NCBI GenBank assembly: GCA_009602725.1
Contig: WELB01000278.1
Span: forward strand, 127,538 to 144,407
Reading direction: 5' to 3'
DNA length: 16,870 nt
From: Spirogloea muscicola
Lineage: Eukaryota > Streptophyta > Zygnematophyceae > Spirogloeales > Spirogloeaceae
The stretch's first letter is position 1. Each line of letters opens with the position of its first letter. Of the stretch, positions 1 to 14,725 are shown piece after piece. The notes under the pieces are model-generated. The model had not been told where the DNA came from. It made no database searches and was given only the letters and a program-made list of their open reading frames with translations. The position numbers and the translations under genes were made by a program.

Positions 1-30
1 GGCGGCGGCGGCGGCGGGCGTCGGGGCCAT
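1..30 (-). CDS. Possible 5' end of a further minus-strand gene, cut by the window edge
   Basis: On the minus strand an ATG at 30-28 opens MAPTP followed by an alanine run that continues to the window edge. It is the same kind of start seen in the other genes here: a GCCATGG context inside a GC-rich island, with an Ala-rich beginning. It also lies head to tail with the other four genes. Only ten codons are visible, so no product can be named. CCATGG is a palindrome, so a plus-strand start at 29 (MAAVRG, followed by GTGAGG donor-like motifs) is equally visible. The minus reading is preferred only from gene order and analogy. Confidence 0.3.
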   Translation of the reverse strand, partial: MAPTPAAAAA

Positions 31-923
31 GGCAGCTGTGAGGGGTGAGGGGGCCACGTCCGCCGCGGGGCGGTGGGGCCCGCGCCCGCGCTGCTCTGCC
101 AGGCCGCAGATTGCAGCTGCGACGGGCGCTGGCCCGGGTGCCGGGGAGCCCAAGGCCCCTCCGGCTGGGCAACGGATTCTTTGCCGGCCCCAGCACGGGG
201 CCCCCCGACGACCACCGGGTGCCTGGCTCTCGGGAAGGATCCGCGCTCCAGCCAACTCCGCCGCGCTGCGCCTTCGGGCTGGCCGTCAACAGCCCTCGCC
301 GCCCCTTCCTTCCAGAGAGCTTGCTTCATTCCCAGCCACCACCGTCCCTTTGTGATGTCACAACCATCGTTCCCTTGTGGAAAACCTTCCCCCACCAAAT
401 GGCTCTTCCAGTGTAAGCCAATGGAGCACTCGCTGCTGAACTCGCAAGAGCTCCATTCTGCCACAGCCATCACCCATTCCCGATGGACCCTCCTGTACAT
501 ACATGCCCTTCACTATCGCGAACAGTCTTGTCTAGGGCACTGCCACACCCAGCACCAGTCGCTGCTGTGTCAATTTTCACATCCCTTTTTAGATAAGGAG
601 GAACAAGTGACTTCACCTGTCAATATCCACATCCAAGTATTGAAGCGTAGATTTACAACCAACCCAAGCAACCCAGCCAACCAACCAATCATCCAATTAT
701 GCAACCAGCCAATGGCTCATCATGGGCTCTATCTCACTGATACGCAGTGACTTGGACTGAGGATCACGTGTTGACCAATGCTCTCAAACTAGAACGTAGT
801 GAGCACAACATACTTTGAGGATTGACTGCATGCTGGAAAAAGTGCACGTCTGAACCACTATCAAAAGAAGAATACAGGGTAACGATGTTCACAGCTCCCC
901 TCATATCTCAGCAACATGTGCTC
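31..923. other. Intergenic region between the Hsp70 3' end and the edge gene
   Basis: The first 300 bases are GC-rich and resemble the promoter/5' islands of the other genes here. From about 300 on, composition becomes ordinary. A CCAA/CAACC-rich low-complexity stretch lies at about 656-715. The plus-strand reading frame open from 73 to 750 changes composition halfway and shows no recognisable domain. I see no convincing gene, RNA or mobile element. Confidence 0.45.
656..715. repeat. CCAA/CAACC low-complexity tract
   Basis: Irregular repetition of AACC, CCAA and CAACCA over about 60 bases, with no fixed unit. It lies between a GC island and the Hsp70 3' end. No function is visible. Confidence 0.5.
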
Positions 924-928
924 TTACA
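924..928 (-). terminator. Candidate poly(A) signal TGTAA of the Hsp70 gene
   Basis: The minus strand reads TGTAA (TTACA on plus) 166 bases downstream of the Hsp70 stop codon. TGTAA is the usual polyadenylation signal of green algae (established knowledge). A five-base motif can occur by chance, and a second TTACA lies at 653-657. Confidence 0.4.
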
Positions 929-1093
929 ACCACATCACTTACTTAAAGCTACACTGATACTAATGGAAAACCTCAAAGAGGTAGCGCCCGTCGGGCTGCA
1001 ATAATATCAGCCAGGCAGGCCCTAGGCAGGCTGATGACAGCCCATGAATCAAAAAATACAGATGTCTCTACAGCGCTGCAAAGACCTTCAAGT

Positions 1094-5742
<4,649 letters not shown>

Positions 5743-5779
5743 GGCTGGCCGCTGCGGAGCTGGCGGAGGCGGCGGAGCG

Positions 5780-5790
5780 AAAAAAAAAAA
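5780..5790 (+). repeat. A11 homopolymer
   Basis: Eleven A in a row on plus (T11 on the Hsp70 coding strand), about 40 bases upstream of the Hsp70 ATG. It is probably in the leader and could vary in length between isolates. Confidence 0.9.
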
Positions 5791-5836
5791 GGGTGTATTG
5801 GGAGATGGAGGGCCTCAGTGGCCAACGGGGGTTTTT

Positions 5837-5850
5837 GGGGGGGGGGGGGG
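5837..5850 (+). repeat. G14 homopolymer
   Basis: Fourteen consecutive G on plus, preceded by G5T5 (C14 on the Hsp70 coding strand), about 95 bases upstream of the Hsp70 ATG. Such runs can form G-quadruplex or triplex structures and are prone to sequencing length errors. Confidence 0.9.
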
Positions 5851-6381
5851 CGCCGCTGCGGGGCCCCCGCGCCGTCGATGCGCGGCATCGTGCGGCGGGC
5901 CCCGCTCCCGCCCGCCACCTTCTAGAGCCTGCCCGCGTGGCCGCCACCCCTGCCGCGCGATGGGCACATCCGACGGCCGACGCGGGCGCCCAGCTCGTCC
6001 CCGTCTGGGAGCGGGGTGGGCGACGTCCGCTGCCCCCCCGGCCGTCCCCCCTTGGACGTGTTGCCTGCGCCTGCCGGCCCTTCCAGGCCTCGTTCACTCC
6101 CAGTGGTCTTGCCTCCTCCATCGCCTGGCACTGCATGTTGATGCCCGCCGACGTAGTCGGGCGGGTAGCTTAGGCCATTCTAGCGTCCCGCAAGCCATCG
6201 TTGCATGCTATAGAATGCGGCTATCATTGAGTCCGCAGCGCTCCCAGGCACTCGCGATTCACCAGCGTGCTGGTCGTGCATTAGCCCAAGCTAGTGGCTT
6301 CCGTAGTGGTGGTTTGGCTCCTCAGTATAGCTTGTCAGATATGTATGTACTCACTCGAGGATATTGGTGCTCCCCTTCCAA

Positions 6382-6462
6382 CTCATTACCCCGCTACCAG
6401 GACACTTGCAAGGCTAGAATTGGCCTCACTTTCAATCTCGTGTGCACCGCGCGTCTTCTCTC
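6382..6462 (+). repeat. Dispersed repeat, plus-oriented copy (inverted partner at 8924-9003)
   Basis: About 80 bases starting CTCATTAC and ending near CTTCTCTCT. The reverse complement of 8924-9003 matches over the whole length, with shared blocks TTGCAAGGCTAGAA, TGGCCTC, CTTTCAAT, CCGCGCG and CTTCTCTCT and few small gaps. The pair flanks the SH3-like gene in opposite orientation. Confidence 0.75.
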
Positions 6463-6537
6463 TTTCTTTCTCTCCTAGCACTTAGTACCTTGCTTTCTGC
6501 GCCATCCGGCTCCTTCAGACCTTGTCCATTCCTTTAG

Positions 6538-6631
6538 GCTGGCCTCTCTCAGCCACCAGTCAATTTGTACGCGCTTTTCTTTTCTGGCCTCTTCCGCTCT
6601 TGCTCTGGGCTGGCCTCTCTTTCACAGCCCA
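6538..6631 (-). repeat. Two inverted copies of the GGCTGGCCTCTCT repeat core
   Basis: GGCTGGCCTCTCT occurs at about 6538 and again at about 6610. The first, extended to GGCTGGCCTCTCTCAGCCACC, is the reverse complement of the core at 2268-2288 with one difference. This suggests a dispersed family shared with the Hsp70 intron. Confidence 0.45.
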
Positions 6632-7218
6632 TTTGCAAGAGCTCCTCCGGCTTGTAGCCGCTTGGCTTCCTGAGTACTCCTCTTCTGGGGCTGCTGGCCT
6701 TCGACAGGCCCCCTTTCGGACGAGCCGTCTCCTGCAGGCGCCTCTCTTCCAACTGCTGGCCCCTCCTCGAGGTGGAGGCGAAGCAGCCACCATCCCCGTG
6801 TCTCATGGAGAGCCAGATATTCACAGACAGCCAACCATCTTACCCAGGCCGTTTGGGGAAGGCAACTTCGTGCGAAGGTCAAGGCAGGAGCAAGCATCGC
6901 TGGCCTGCTCCTCGTTATCTACCCAGCTTGCACTGCCACTTCCTCCCGTTGAAGAGCGCAGTCATGACTGTGTTCCTAGAAGGAGTGTGTGAACGTAGGA
7001 TGGCACATAAACAGGCGATTGCACAGGTGCCAAACTCGTCTGCTATGGTTAGAGATCCTCAGAGACAGACAAGTCCATGTTCGACTGAATGCACCTGTCC
7101 ATGTCAGTACAGAATGAAAGAATGGCCGAGCAACTTCTCAGCATAAGCTAGGTAAGGTCCCGTTAAATGAGCAGGCCATAGCAGCTGACGAGCAATGCCT
7201 GCCAATGTCTGTCCACAA

Positions 7219-8505
7219 TCAGGAGTCCTCGTCCTCCAGCAAAATTGCAGACTTTGGATTGTTACCAGGAGGGCCCTTCTTCGTGCGTTGCACCTCCTCC
7301 AGGTCAAAGGCGACAAGCTTGTCCCAGTTACCGCCCTCAAACAGCACACCCACCTTGCCATCTGTCACTCGTTGCACAATGCCTGCAAGCGCAGAGGTTA
7401 TAGGTTATGGCCTGACTTGCCAGCCTGCCGAGCTGTGCGTGCCTGTGTGGTAGCAAAACAAAAGCCTAATTCCTGACCTACAAGATAAGTCACTTGGCTG
7501 CTCTTGAGTGGAGTGGTCGCTGTGTGGAGTAACGTGTCGCGCACTCGGAAGAGGATAGTACAGGCCAAGGTCTGGTCATTGACCCAGGACCTGTCTTACG
7601 TGGTCCGACTAAGCTGCCCATACAAGCCAAATCCTGTGAAACCTACACGGCTCCAGTTTTAGCTAAGCACAGTACTGCAACGTGCATTGAAGCACATACC
7701 AGTGTATTGGTGATAGATGTCATTGGGGTTGTTGACGCGCACGGTCATGCCCGGCATGAGCAGCGGAGGCCGGATCGGAGCGGGCCGGCTCACAGGAGCA
7801 GCCAGCTGTTCCCTCAACGCCTGCATCTCCTTGGACATCTGCTCACAGCCGGCAGCGACAATGCAAACCGCCGCAGGAAGCTGTCAGAGCTCCAGGGCGT
7901 GAAGAAGCCCAGCAGTGCGCAGGGTATCTAGACAGGCATTGCAGCTAGAGGCCGCAGAAAGTCCCTGTCACCTTCTGTGGTGGCGGGTACTTGGTCAGGA
8001 ACTCCCGGAGGCCCTGCTCGCCCCCGGGAAAGCCGCCAGTCAGGCCCGCGAGCTCCTTGTCAAAGGCTCCGACCGCGTCCTCGGACAGGTCCGCCAGCGC
8101 CTGCTTGACCTTGGCGACCTGCACGCACCCTCTCCGCGGAGCCCGTCAGCGCGCAGCTGCCATGGCCAGCAGCTGCCATGGCCAGCAGCGCTGTCGGCCA
8201 TCGCAGCAGCAGTCAGATCCGTGCACCGTGGGCTTGGCGTCGTCTCGGTAGAGGCGCTTGAGGCCGTCCTCGGTCTTGAGGCCTTGCTCGCCGCCCTGCA
8301 GGCCGCGGCCACCCAGCAGCTTCCAGAGGTCCCAGCCTCCTTCCGCTCGCGCCGCTCCGGCGGGCCCAGGCCCATCATGCAGCCGCTGCCCGGCAGCCGG
8401 CCGCCGCGGCGGCAGGGGCGCGCCGGCCAGGAATGTGGGTCGTCGGGCGACGGGCCCAGCCGGGGAGCAGCACCAAGGCGGCGCGGCGGCCGCCGCCGCC
8501 GCCAT
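7219..8505 (-). CDS. Putative plastid-targeted protein with SH3/KOW-like C-terminal segment, 4 exons
   Basis: Minus-strand exons 8505-8227, 8118-7972, 7880-7700 and 7382-7219 join in phase through GT-AG introns into a 256-aa protein. The first exon opens with an Ala run followed by a Pro/Arg/Ala-rich, acid-poor stretch (to about residue 50), like a chloroplast transit peptide. A helical middle follows, with the motif GGEQGL twice (residues 71-76 and 125-130). The C-terminal part from about residue 184 ([18 protein letters not shown], then [18 protein letters not shown], then [14 protein letters not shown]) reads like a small beta-barrel of the SH3/KOW type ending in an acidic tail. I have the impression of related plastid proteins in plants and algae but cannot name the family, so no function is assigned. 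The start sits in GCCGCCATGG. The exon 1 donor (GTGCAC) is the weakest junction. Confidence 0.82.
8155..8186. repeat. Tandem duplication of a 16-bp unit in an intron
   Basis: AGCTGCCATGGCCAGC is repeated twice perfectly in tandem inside the first intron (8119-8226) of the SH3-like gene. Confidence 0.85.
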
Positions 8506-8550
8506 GGCGGCCGCGGGCCGACGGTGCAGCAGGCGGCAGAGGCAGGCTAG

Positions 8551-8662
8551 TGAGAATGCGACTGCTGATAGTAAAGAGCCGGCTGTAAACTGCCAGCCAG
8601 ATGCATACAGGTGTTCATGACGGAGCCAAAGGCTAGGCAGGCAGGGCGCCCTCACTAACCCC
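8551..8662 (+). repeat. Direct repeat, copy 1 (partner 8702-8812)
   Basis: Imperfect direct repeat of about 110 bases at an offset of about 150. Shared blocks include CTGCTGAT, GCCAGCCAGATGCATA, AGGTGTTCATGACGGAGCCA and CAGGGCGC. It lies just upstream of the SH3-like gene's start island. Confidence 0.85.
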
Positions 8663-8701
8663 AACGTGGGAGGGAGGCCGACTGGTCTTTCGGAGTCTAG
8701 A

Positions 8702-8812
8702 GATGAATGCGGCTGCTGATCTTAGAAGAGCGGCTGTGAAAGCCAGCCAGATGCATATAGGTGTTCATGACGGAGCCACAGGCTAAGCAGCCAGGGCGCT
8801 CTTAGTACCCCC
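8702..8812 (+). repeat. Direct repeat, copy 2 (partner 8551-8662)
   Basis: Second copy of the repeat described at 8551-8662. It differs by substitutions and small indels, so the duplication is not very recent. Confidence 0.85.
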
Positions 8813-8923
8813 GGGTCAGCAGTAGGAAGTCAGATGAGCTGAGGGGAGGTTGGGCAAACCCCCTGCGCAAGCCAGAGGCTGCTGCAAGGGCGTGACCAGC
8901 GTAGCGGTGCAAAGCAAGAGCTA

Positions 8924-9003
8924 GAGAGAAGGCGCGCGGCGCGCATGAAATTGAAAGGGAGGCCACTTCTAGCCTTGCAATGTCCTGTTAACCGAGTAAT
9001 GAG
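8924..9003 (-). repeat. Dispersed repeat, minus-oriented copy (inverted partner at 6382-6462)
   Basis: The reverse complement begins CTCATTAC and matches 6382-6462 over about 80 bases, including TTGCAAGGCTAGAA. Matching ends abruptly at both sides, as expected of an inserted or copied element. No terminal inverted repeats or target-site duplications could be made out. Confidence 0.75.
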
Positions 9004-9177
9004 CTGGCTAAGTCTAGGGTTCAGCAACTCCCCACCTGGCCCTCAAACCCGAAAGCCCCAACCCCCAGGATAATAGAACCACTATCAACCTAACGTGGTT
9101 TCCTCTCACCAGGCTCCCTCGCCGAGATCGCATTTGCCTGCCGCCGTCTCTTCATCCAGTCGCTCTTTGGCTTGCTA

Positions 9178-10065
9178 TCCCTCCCAGTGTCCAGTCGAGA
9201 AGCCCGCATGCAGCACGTTGCAGGTTGCGTGGGACCCGTGCCAAAAATGGACCCCAGAGTCACCCAGGCCCCCATCTAAGGGGCCACACGGATGCTATCA
9301 GGTCGGAGCTCGTGAACTTCGTCCACCAGCCTGGCCCGACTTGCACGCTCCTACGCGAGCTTGTCCCACGAGGTCGCAGAATGGGAGCTCTGCGTGCCAC
9401 GGCCGTGTATGAAGAGAGGCGTCTTCTCTGTGTATATCGTCGTCTCTTTTCGCAGCCTGCACATATAGAGTTGGGCAGTGGCAGCTGATTGTCATATCGT
9501 GCATGGAGCCGCAAGGACATGAATCAAGCAATCAAGCCATGTAGTCAGCCAAATCTGACTGCTTGGCCCGTCAGAGCACATACCCTTTGGAAGCCATTAG
9601 GGACCAGCATTTTGGCATGCACTATATCAGAGTGGTGTGGAGAGGAGGACTGACATCTGCTTCACAAATTTGTTGAGCGTCAATATAGCAACCAGTGTCT
9701 CCCCATCCAGGAACTTCAGGTCGCTGGACACACGTTCTGACAAGAGCTTCTCCAACTCCTCTGCCCTCAAACTTGGCAGGACGTCATCTGAGGCCTGCCA
9801 GGTTGAAGATGCAGCATGCAGACATGCTTTGAGTCAAGAAGCTTAGCTTTTGTCTTGTGAAGGCAGAAAGTACGCTTGAATGAAAGGAAGGACTATGCCA
9901 GCATTGGCAAACAAAGAAAGCCTCACAATGACCGCCTCTCTGCAAGTGCTCTTCTACAGGAACAATCTCAGAGCGGGCAGAGCTAATCATAGCTCCATAA
10001 GCCTTGAACCCGGTGTGAGTAGATTAGTACCATGATGAATCCCCAGGTATCAGCGTATGAAGGAA
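9178..10065 (-). repeat. Duplicated segment, copy A (partner 10312-11193)
   Basis: About 890 bases closely resembling the 3' part of the thermospermine synthase gene (copy B), at an offset of 1125-1134 bases. Similarity starts around 9178 (CAGTCGAGAAGCCCGCATGC) and stops exactly at the N at 10066. Exons and 3' flank are most alike; introns carry substitutions and indels. Confidence 0.9.
9351..10065 (-). pseudogene. Second, 5'-truncated copy of the last three thermospermine synthase exons
   Basis: Minus-strand exons 10065-10031 (partial, ...PSYADTWGFIM), 9794-9655 (ASDDVLPSL...) and 9456-9351 (LRKETTIYTEKTPLFIHGRG... to TAG) correspond one to one with the complete gene upstream. The lengths 140 and 106 nt are identical and the phases preserved. 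Both full exons are open. The middle exon has four amino-acid differences from copy B, the last exon two. The donor after the middle exon is GTCAGT instead of GTGAGT. The first eight or so exons are missing, since the copy ends at the ambiguous base 10066. It could be a partial tandem duplication, or the visible 3' end of a second gene or allele brought here by an assembly join. Intact frames argue against an old pseudogene, so the feature type is provisional. Confidence 0.75.
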
Positions 10066-10066
10066 N
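10066..10066. other. Single ambiguous base (N), possible assembly join
   Basis: This is the only N in the window. It lies exactly where similarity between copies A and B stops, inside what would be an exon. A mere base-calling problem would not coincide with the end of homology, so a contig junction is a plausible reading. Confidence 0.6.
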
Positions 10067-10311
10067 TGCTAGATGCTAGCTGCTACGTCATAAGATGTGC
10101 TTACCTCTGTACTTGGCCATACTGGCCTTCGACTGTTTCAAATACACGAAATTTTCTCCTCTCGCTGCTGCACACTCGTGTGTTACTAAGTTCCCGTCCG
10201 CTGTGGTCTCGTGCATATCAGTGTGGTTTAGGCGCCTTTCAGCACTTTGGACGTTGTACATTCTTTTTGAGCAGGCCTTTCCCAGCCCCTGCCTTCTTTG
10301 GGAGAGCCACC
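10067..10311. other. Unique spacer between the two duplicated segments
   Basis: About 245 bases with no counterpart in copy A. On the minus strand, 10167-10105 has the look of an internal exon: GTGTGCAG before it and a strong donor GAG|GTAAGC after it. It fits neither synthase copy, both of which run directly from the 140-nt exon to the terminal exon. No identification. Confidence 0.4.
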
Positions 10312-10484
10312 TTCCTCCCTGTGCCCAGTCGAGAAGCCCGCATGCGGCACGCTTGCGGGTTGTGTGGGACCGTGCCAAAAATGGACCCCAGAGTCACCCA
10401 GGCCCCCATCTAAGGGGCCACACGGATGCTAGCAGGTCGGAGCTCGTGAACTTCGTCCACCAGCCTGGCTCGACTTGCAACCTA

Positions 10485-13714
<3,230 letters not shown>

Positions 13715-13861
13715 GGCGCGCGGGGACTTACGGAGGTTCTGGGTTTGGCGACTGCTGTGGCGGCTGGAGTAAGAGTACGCCAAGCCCAGAGAGCATGCCC
13801 GACTGTAAGCTCTTCCCTGAAGGGGGCTATGGCTGTCAGATGAGAAGCCCTTTTAAGAAAG

Positions 13862-13918
13862 AAGACTCTTCCAGTAGAGGGCGATTGCTGTTGGTGGCCG
13901 GCCCAGAAAACGAATGAA
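13862..13918 (+). repeat. Dispersed short repeat, copy 1 (partner 14023-14080)
   Basis: Begins GACTCTTCCAGTAGAGG and ends CAGAAAACGAATGAAC. It resembles 14023-14080, at an offset of about 161, with scattered mismatches and short indels. A more diverged relative sits at 2234-2311. Confidence 0.7.
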
Positions 13919-14022
13919 CAAAAGAAAGGGCTTCTCGATAAGGAGGCGCGGGCAGCAAAGGGCCAGCCCACGACAGAATGACAAGGTTACAAATCATGGC
14001 AGTGTCAAAACGACAAATTATA

Positions 14023-14080
14023 GGACTCTTCCAATAGAAGGTGATGCTGGTTATTGGCCAGACCAGAAACGAAATGAACC
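14023..14080 (+). repeat. Dispersed short repeat, copy 2 (partner 13862-13918)
   Basis: Begins GACTCTTCCAATAGAAGG and ends CAGAAACGAAATGAAC, with a TTATTGGCCAGACC middle. Direct orientation relative to copy 1. Confidence 0.7.
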
Positions 14081-14341
14081 AAGCTCAAGGGGGCCAGAAA
14101 GCGTGGAAGCAACAGCGACTGAGGTGCTGGTTGTCAAAGCTTCAGCACCAACACTCCAGCCGAAGACAGTCTTCCTCTCTGCCAGTCACCTTGTCTCCAC
14201 CGCTAGTGCGTTGCTGAGGGTGGCAAGTACAGAAGCAAGGGCCACAGAGTGCTAAGCACATAGGCAGAGCACCTCCTCCATCAAATGACAGCAGTGGCGC
14301 CCAGTTGCACAGTCAAACGGTGGGTGCGTGACAGGGACTGA

Positions 14342-14346
14342 TTACA
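14342..14346 (-). terminator. Candidate poly(A) signal TGTAA of the SET-domain gene
   Basis: The minus strand reads TGTAA about 380 bases past the stop at 14726-14728. Another minus TGTAA lies at 13991-13987. The assignment rests only on the green-algal consensus and position. Confidence 0.3.
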
Positions 14347-14725
14347 TAGGCCCCCAGCACACCATTCTCAAGCCTGACTTTTCCTTGGACGGAATCTAAT
14401 GTCAGCCCTAGGCTGCAACTTCTGACCCACATCGCCATGGCTCCCGACCGCCCTCTCAAGAAGGTCGAAGGCAGCAAAATTAGCCTGCCTAGAATGCAGG
14501 TGCTGCGAGTGGCGGGCCTAGAGCTGAACAGCTGAGCTTGGCTGACATTCGCCAGCAAGCAGCAAAATGGTCGCCTTGATGTCATGCTGCTGCTTCTGAT
14601 TTCCCGTTGCCGTTGCAGCGGCACAGCAGATTGCAGCCGCTTGACTGCCTGCCACTTAGAGCGCAGGTTTGGAAGCTGCCGCTCTGCAGTAGAGCAAATC
14701 CTTGGCAGCATGACACCTTCAAACA

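Larger units (their letters stand above)
5743..6180 (-). promoter_or_regulatory. GC-rich promoter / 5'UTR island of the Hsp70 gene
   Basis: Strongly GC-rich sequence directly upstream of the Hsp70 ATG, continuing the island that covers exon 1. On the coding strand it carries a T run (plus 5780-5790, 11 A) and a C run (plus 5837-5850, 14 G), which fall in the leader or core promoter. No clear TATA box is seen. A TTCTAGAG at 5920-5927 is only a weak match to one heat-shock-element unit. The promoter role is inferred from position. Confidence 0.45.
6181..7218. other. Intergenic region between the SH3-like gene and the Hsp70 promoter
   Basis: No gene is supported here. A plus-strand frame stays open at 6522-6992 (no ATG start, Leu/Pro/Arg-rich) and a minus-strand frame at 6549-6824, but neither shows a domain or splice context. 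The 3'UTR of the SH3-like gene must lie at the right end. I found no TTACA (minus TGTAA) between 6500 and 7218, so its poly(A) signal is not identified. Repeats at 6382-6462 and 6538-6631 are listed separately. Confidence 0.5.
8506..9177. other. Intergenic region upstream of the SH3-like gene, repeat-rich
   Basis: This is the presumed promoter region of the SH3-like gene. The GC island ends near 8530, then comes a pair of imperfect direct repeats (8551-8662 and 8702-8812) and an inverted dispersed repeat (8924-9003). A plus-strand acceptor-like CTCTCACCAG at about 9110 and a minus-strand frame at 9090-9275 exist, but neither is supported as coding. Confidence 0.5.
13715..14725. other. Intergenic region between SET gene 3' end and thermospermine synthase start
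   Basis: A GC island covers exon 1 of the synthase and ends near 13740. Beyond it the composition is ordinary. It contains a pair of imperfect direct repeats (13862-13918 and 14023-14080) and a candidate minus-strand poly(A) signal at 14342-14346. Open frames at 13914-14255 (plus) and 14313-14726 (minus) have no recognisable content. Confidence 0.5.

Noticed and set aside
29-750. Overlapping plus-strand frames starting in the first GC island
   Set aside because: There are three different frames with no domain, and composition changes abruptly near 300. A plus-strand start at 29 followed by a GTGAGG donor cannot be excluded but has no identifiable second exon.
5920-5927. Possible heat-shock element TTCTAGAG upstream of Hsp70
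   Set aside because: Only one imperfect inverted pair is present, without the further GAA/TTC units needed for a convincing element.
6522-6992. 156-codon open frame on the plus strand in the intergenic region
   Set aside because: It lacks an ATG start, has low-complexity Leu/Pro/Arg/Ser composition and no recognisable motif, and has a competing open frame on the other strand.
9090-9275. Minus-strand frame with KSDWMKRRRQANAISARE and a GTGAGAGG donor
   Set aside because: No homology is recognised, and part of it is the 3' flank shared with copy B, where the corresponding frame is not conserved. The plus strand shows an equally plausible acceptor at the same place.
10105-10167. Adding the 63-base exon-like segment to the end of thermospermine synthase
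   Set aside because: It can be joined in phase, but the terminal exon at 10590-10485 gives the family-typical IYTEETPLFIHGRG ending and a stop, and the same exon pair exists in copy A.
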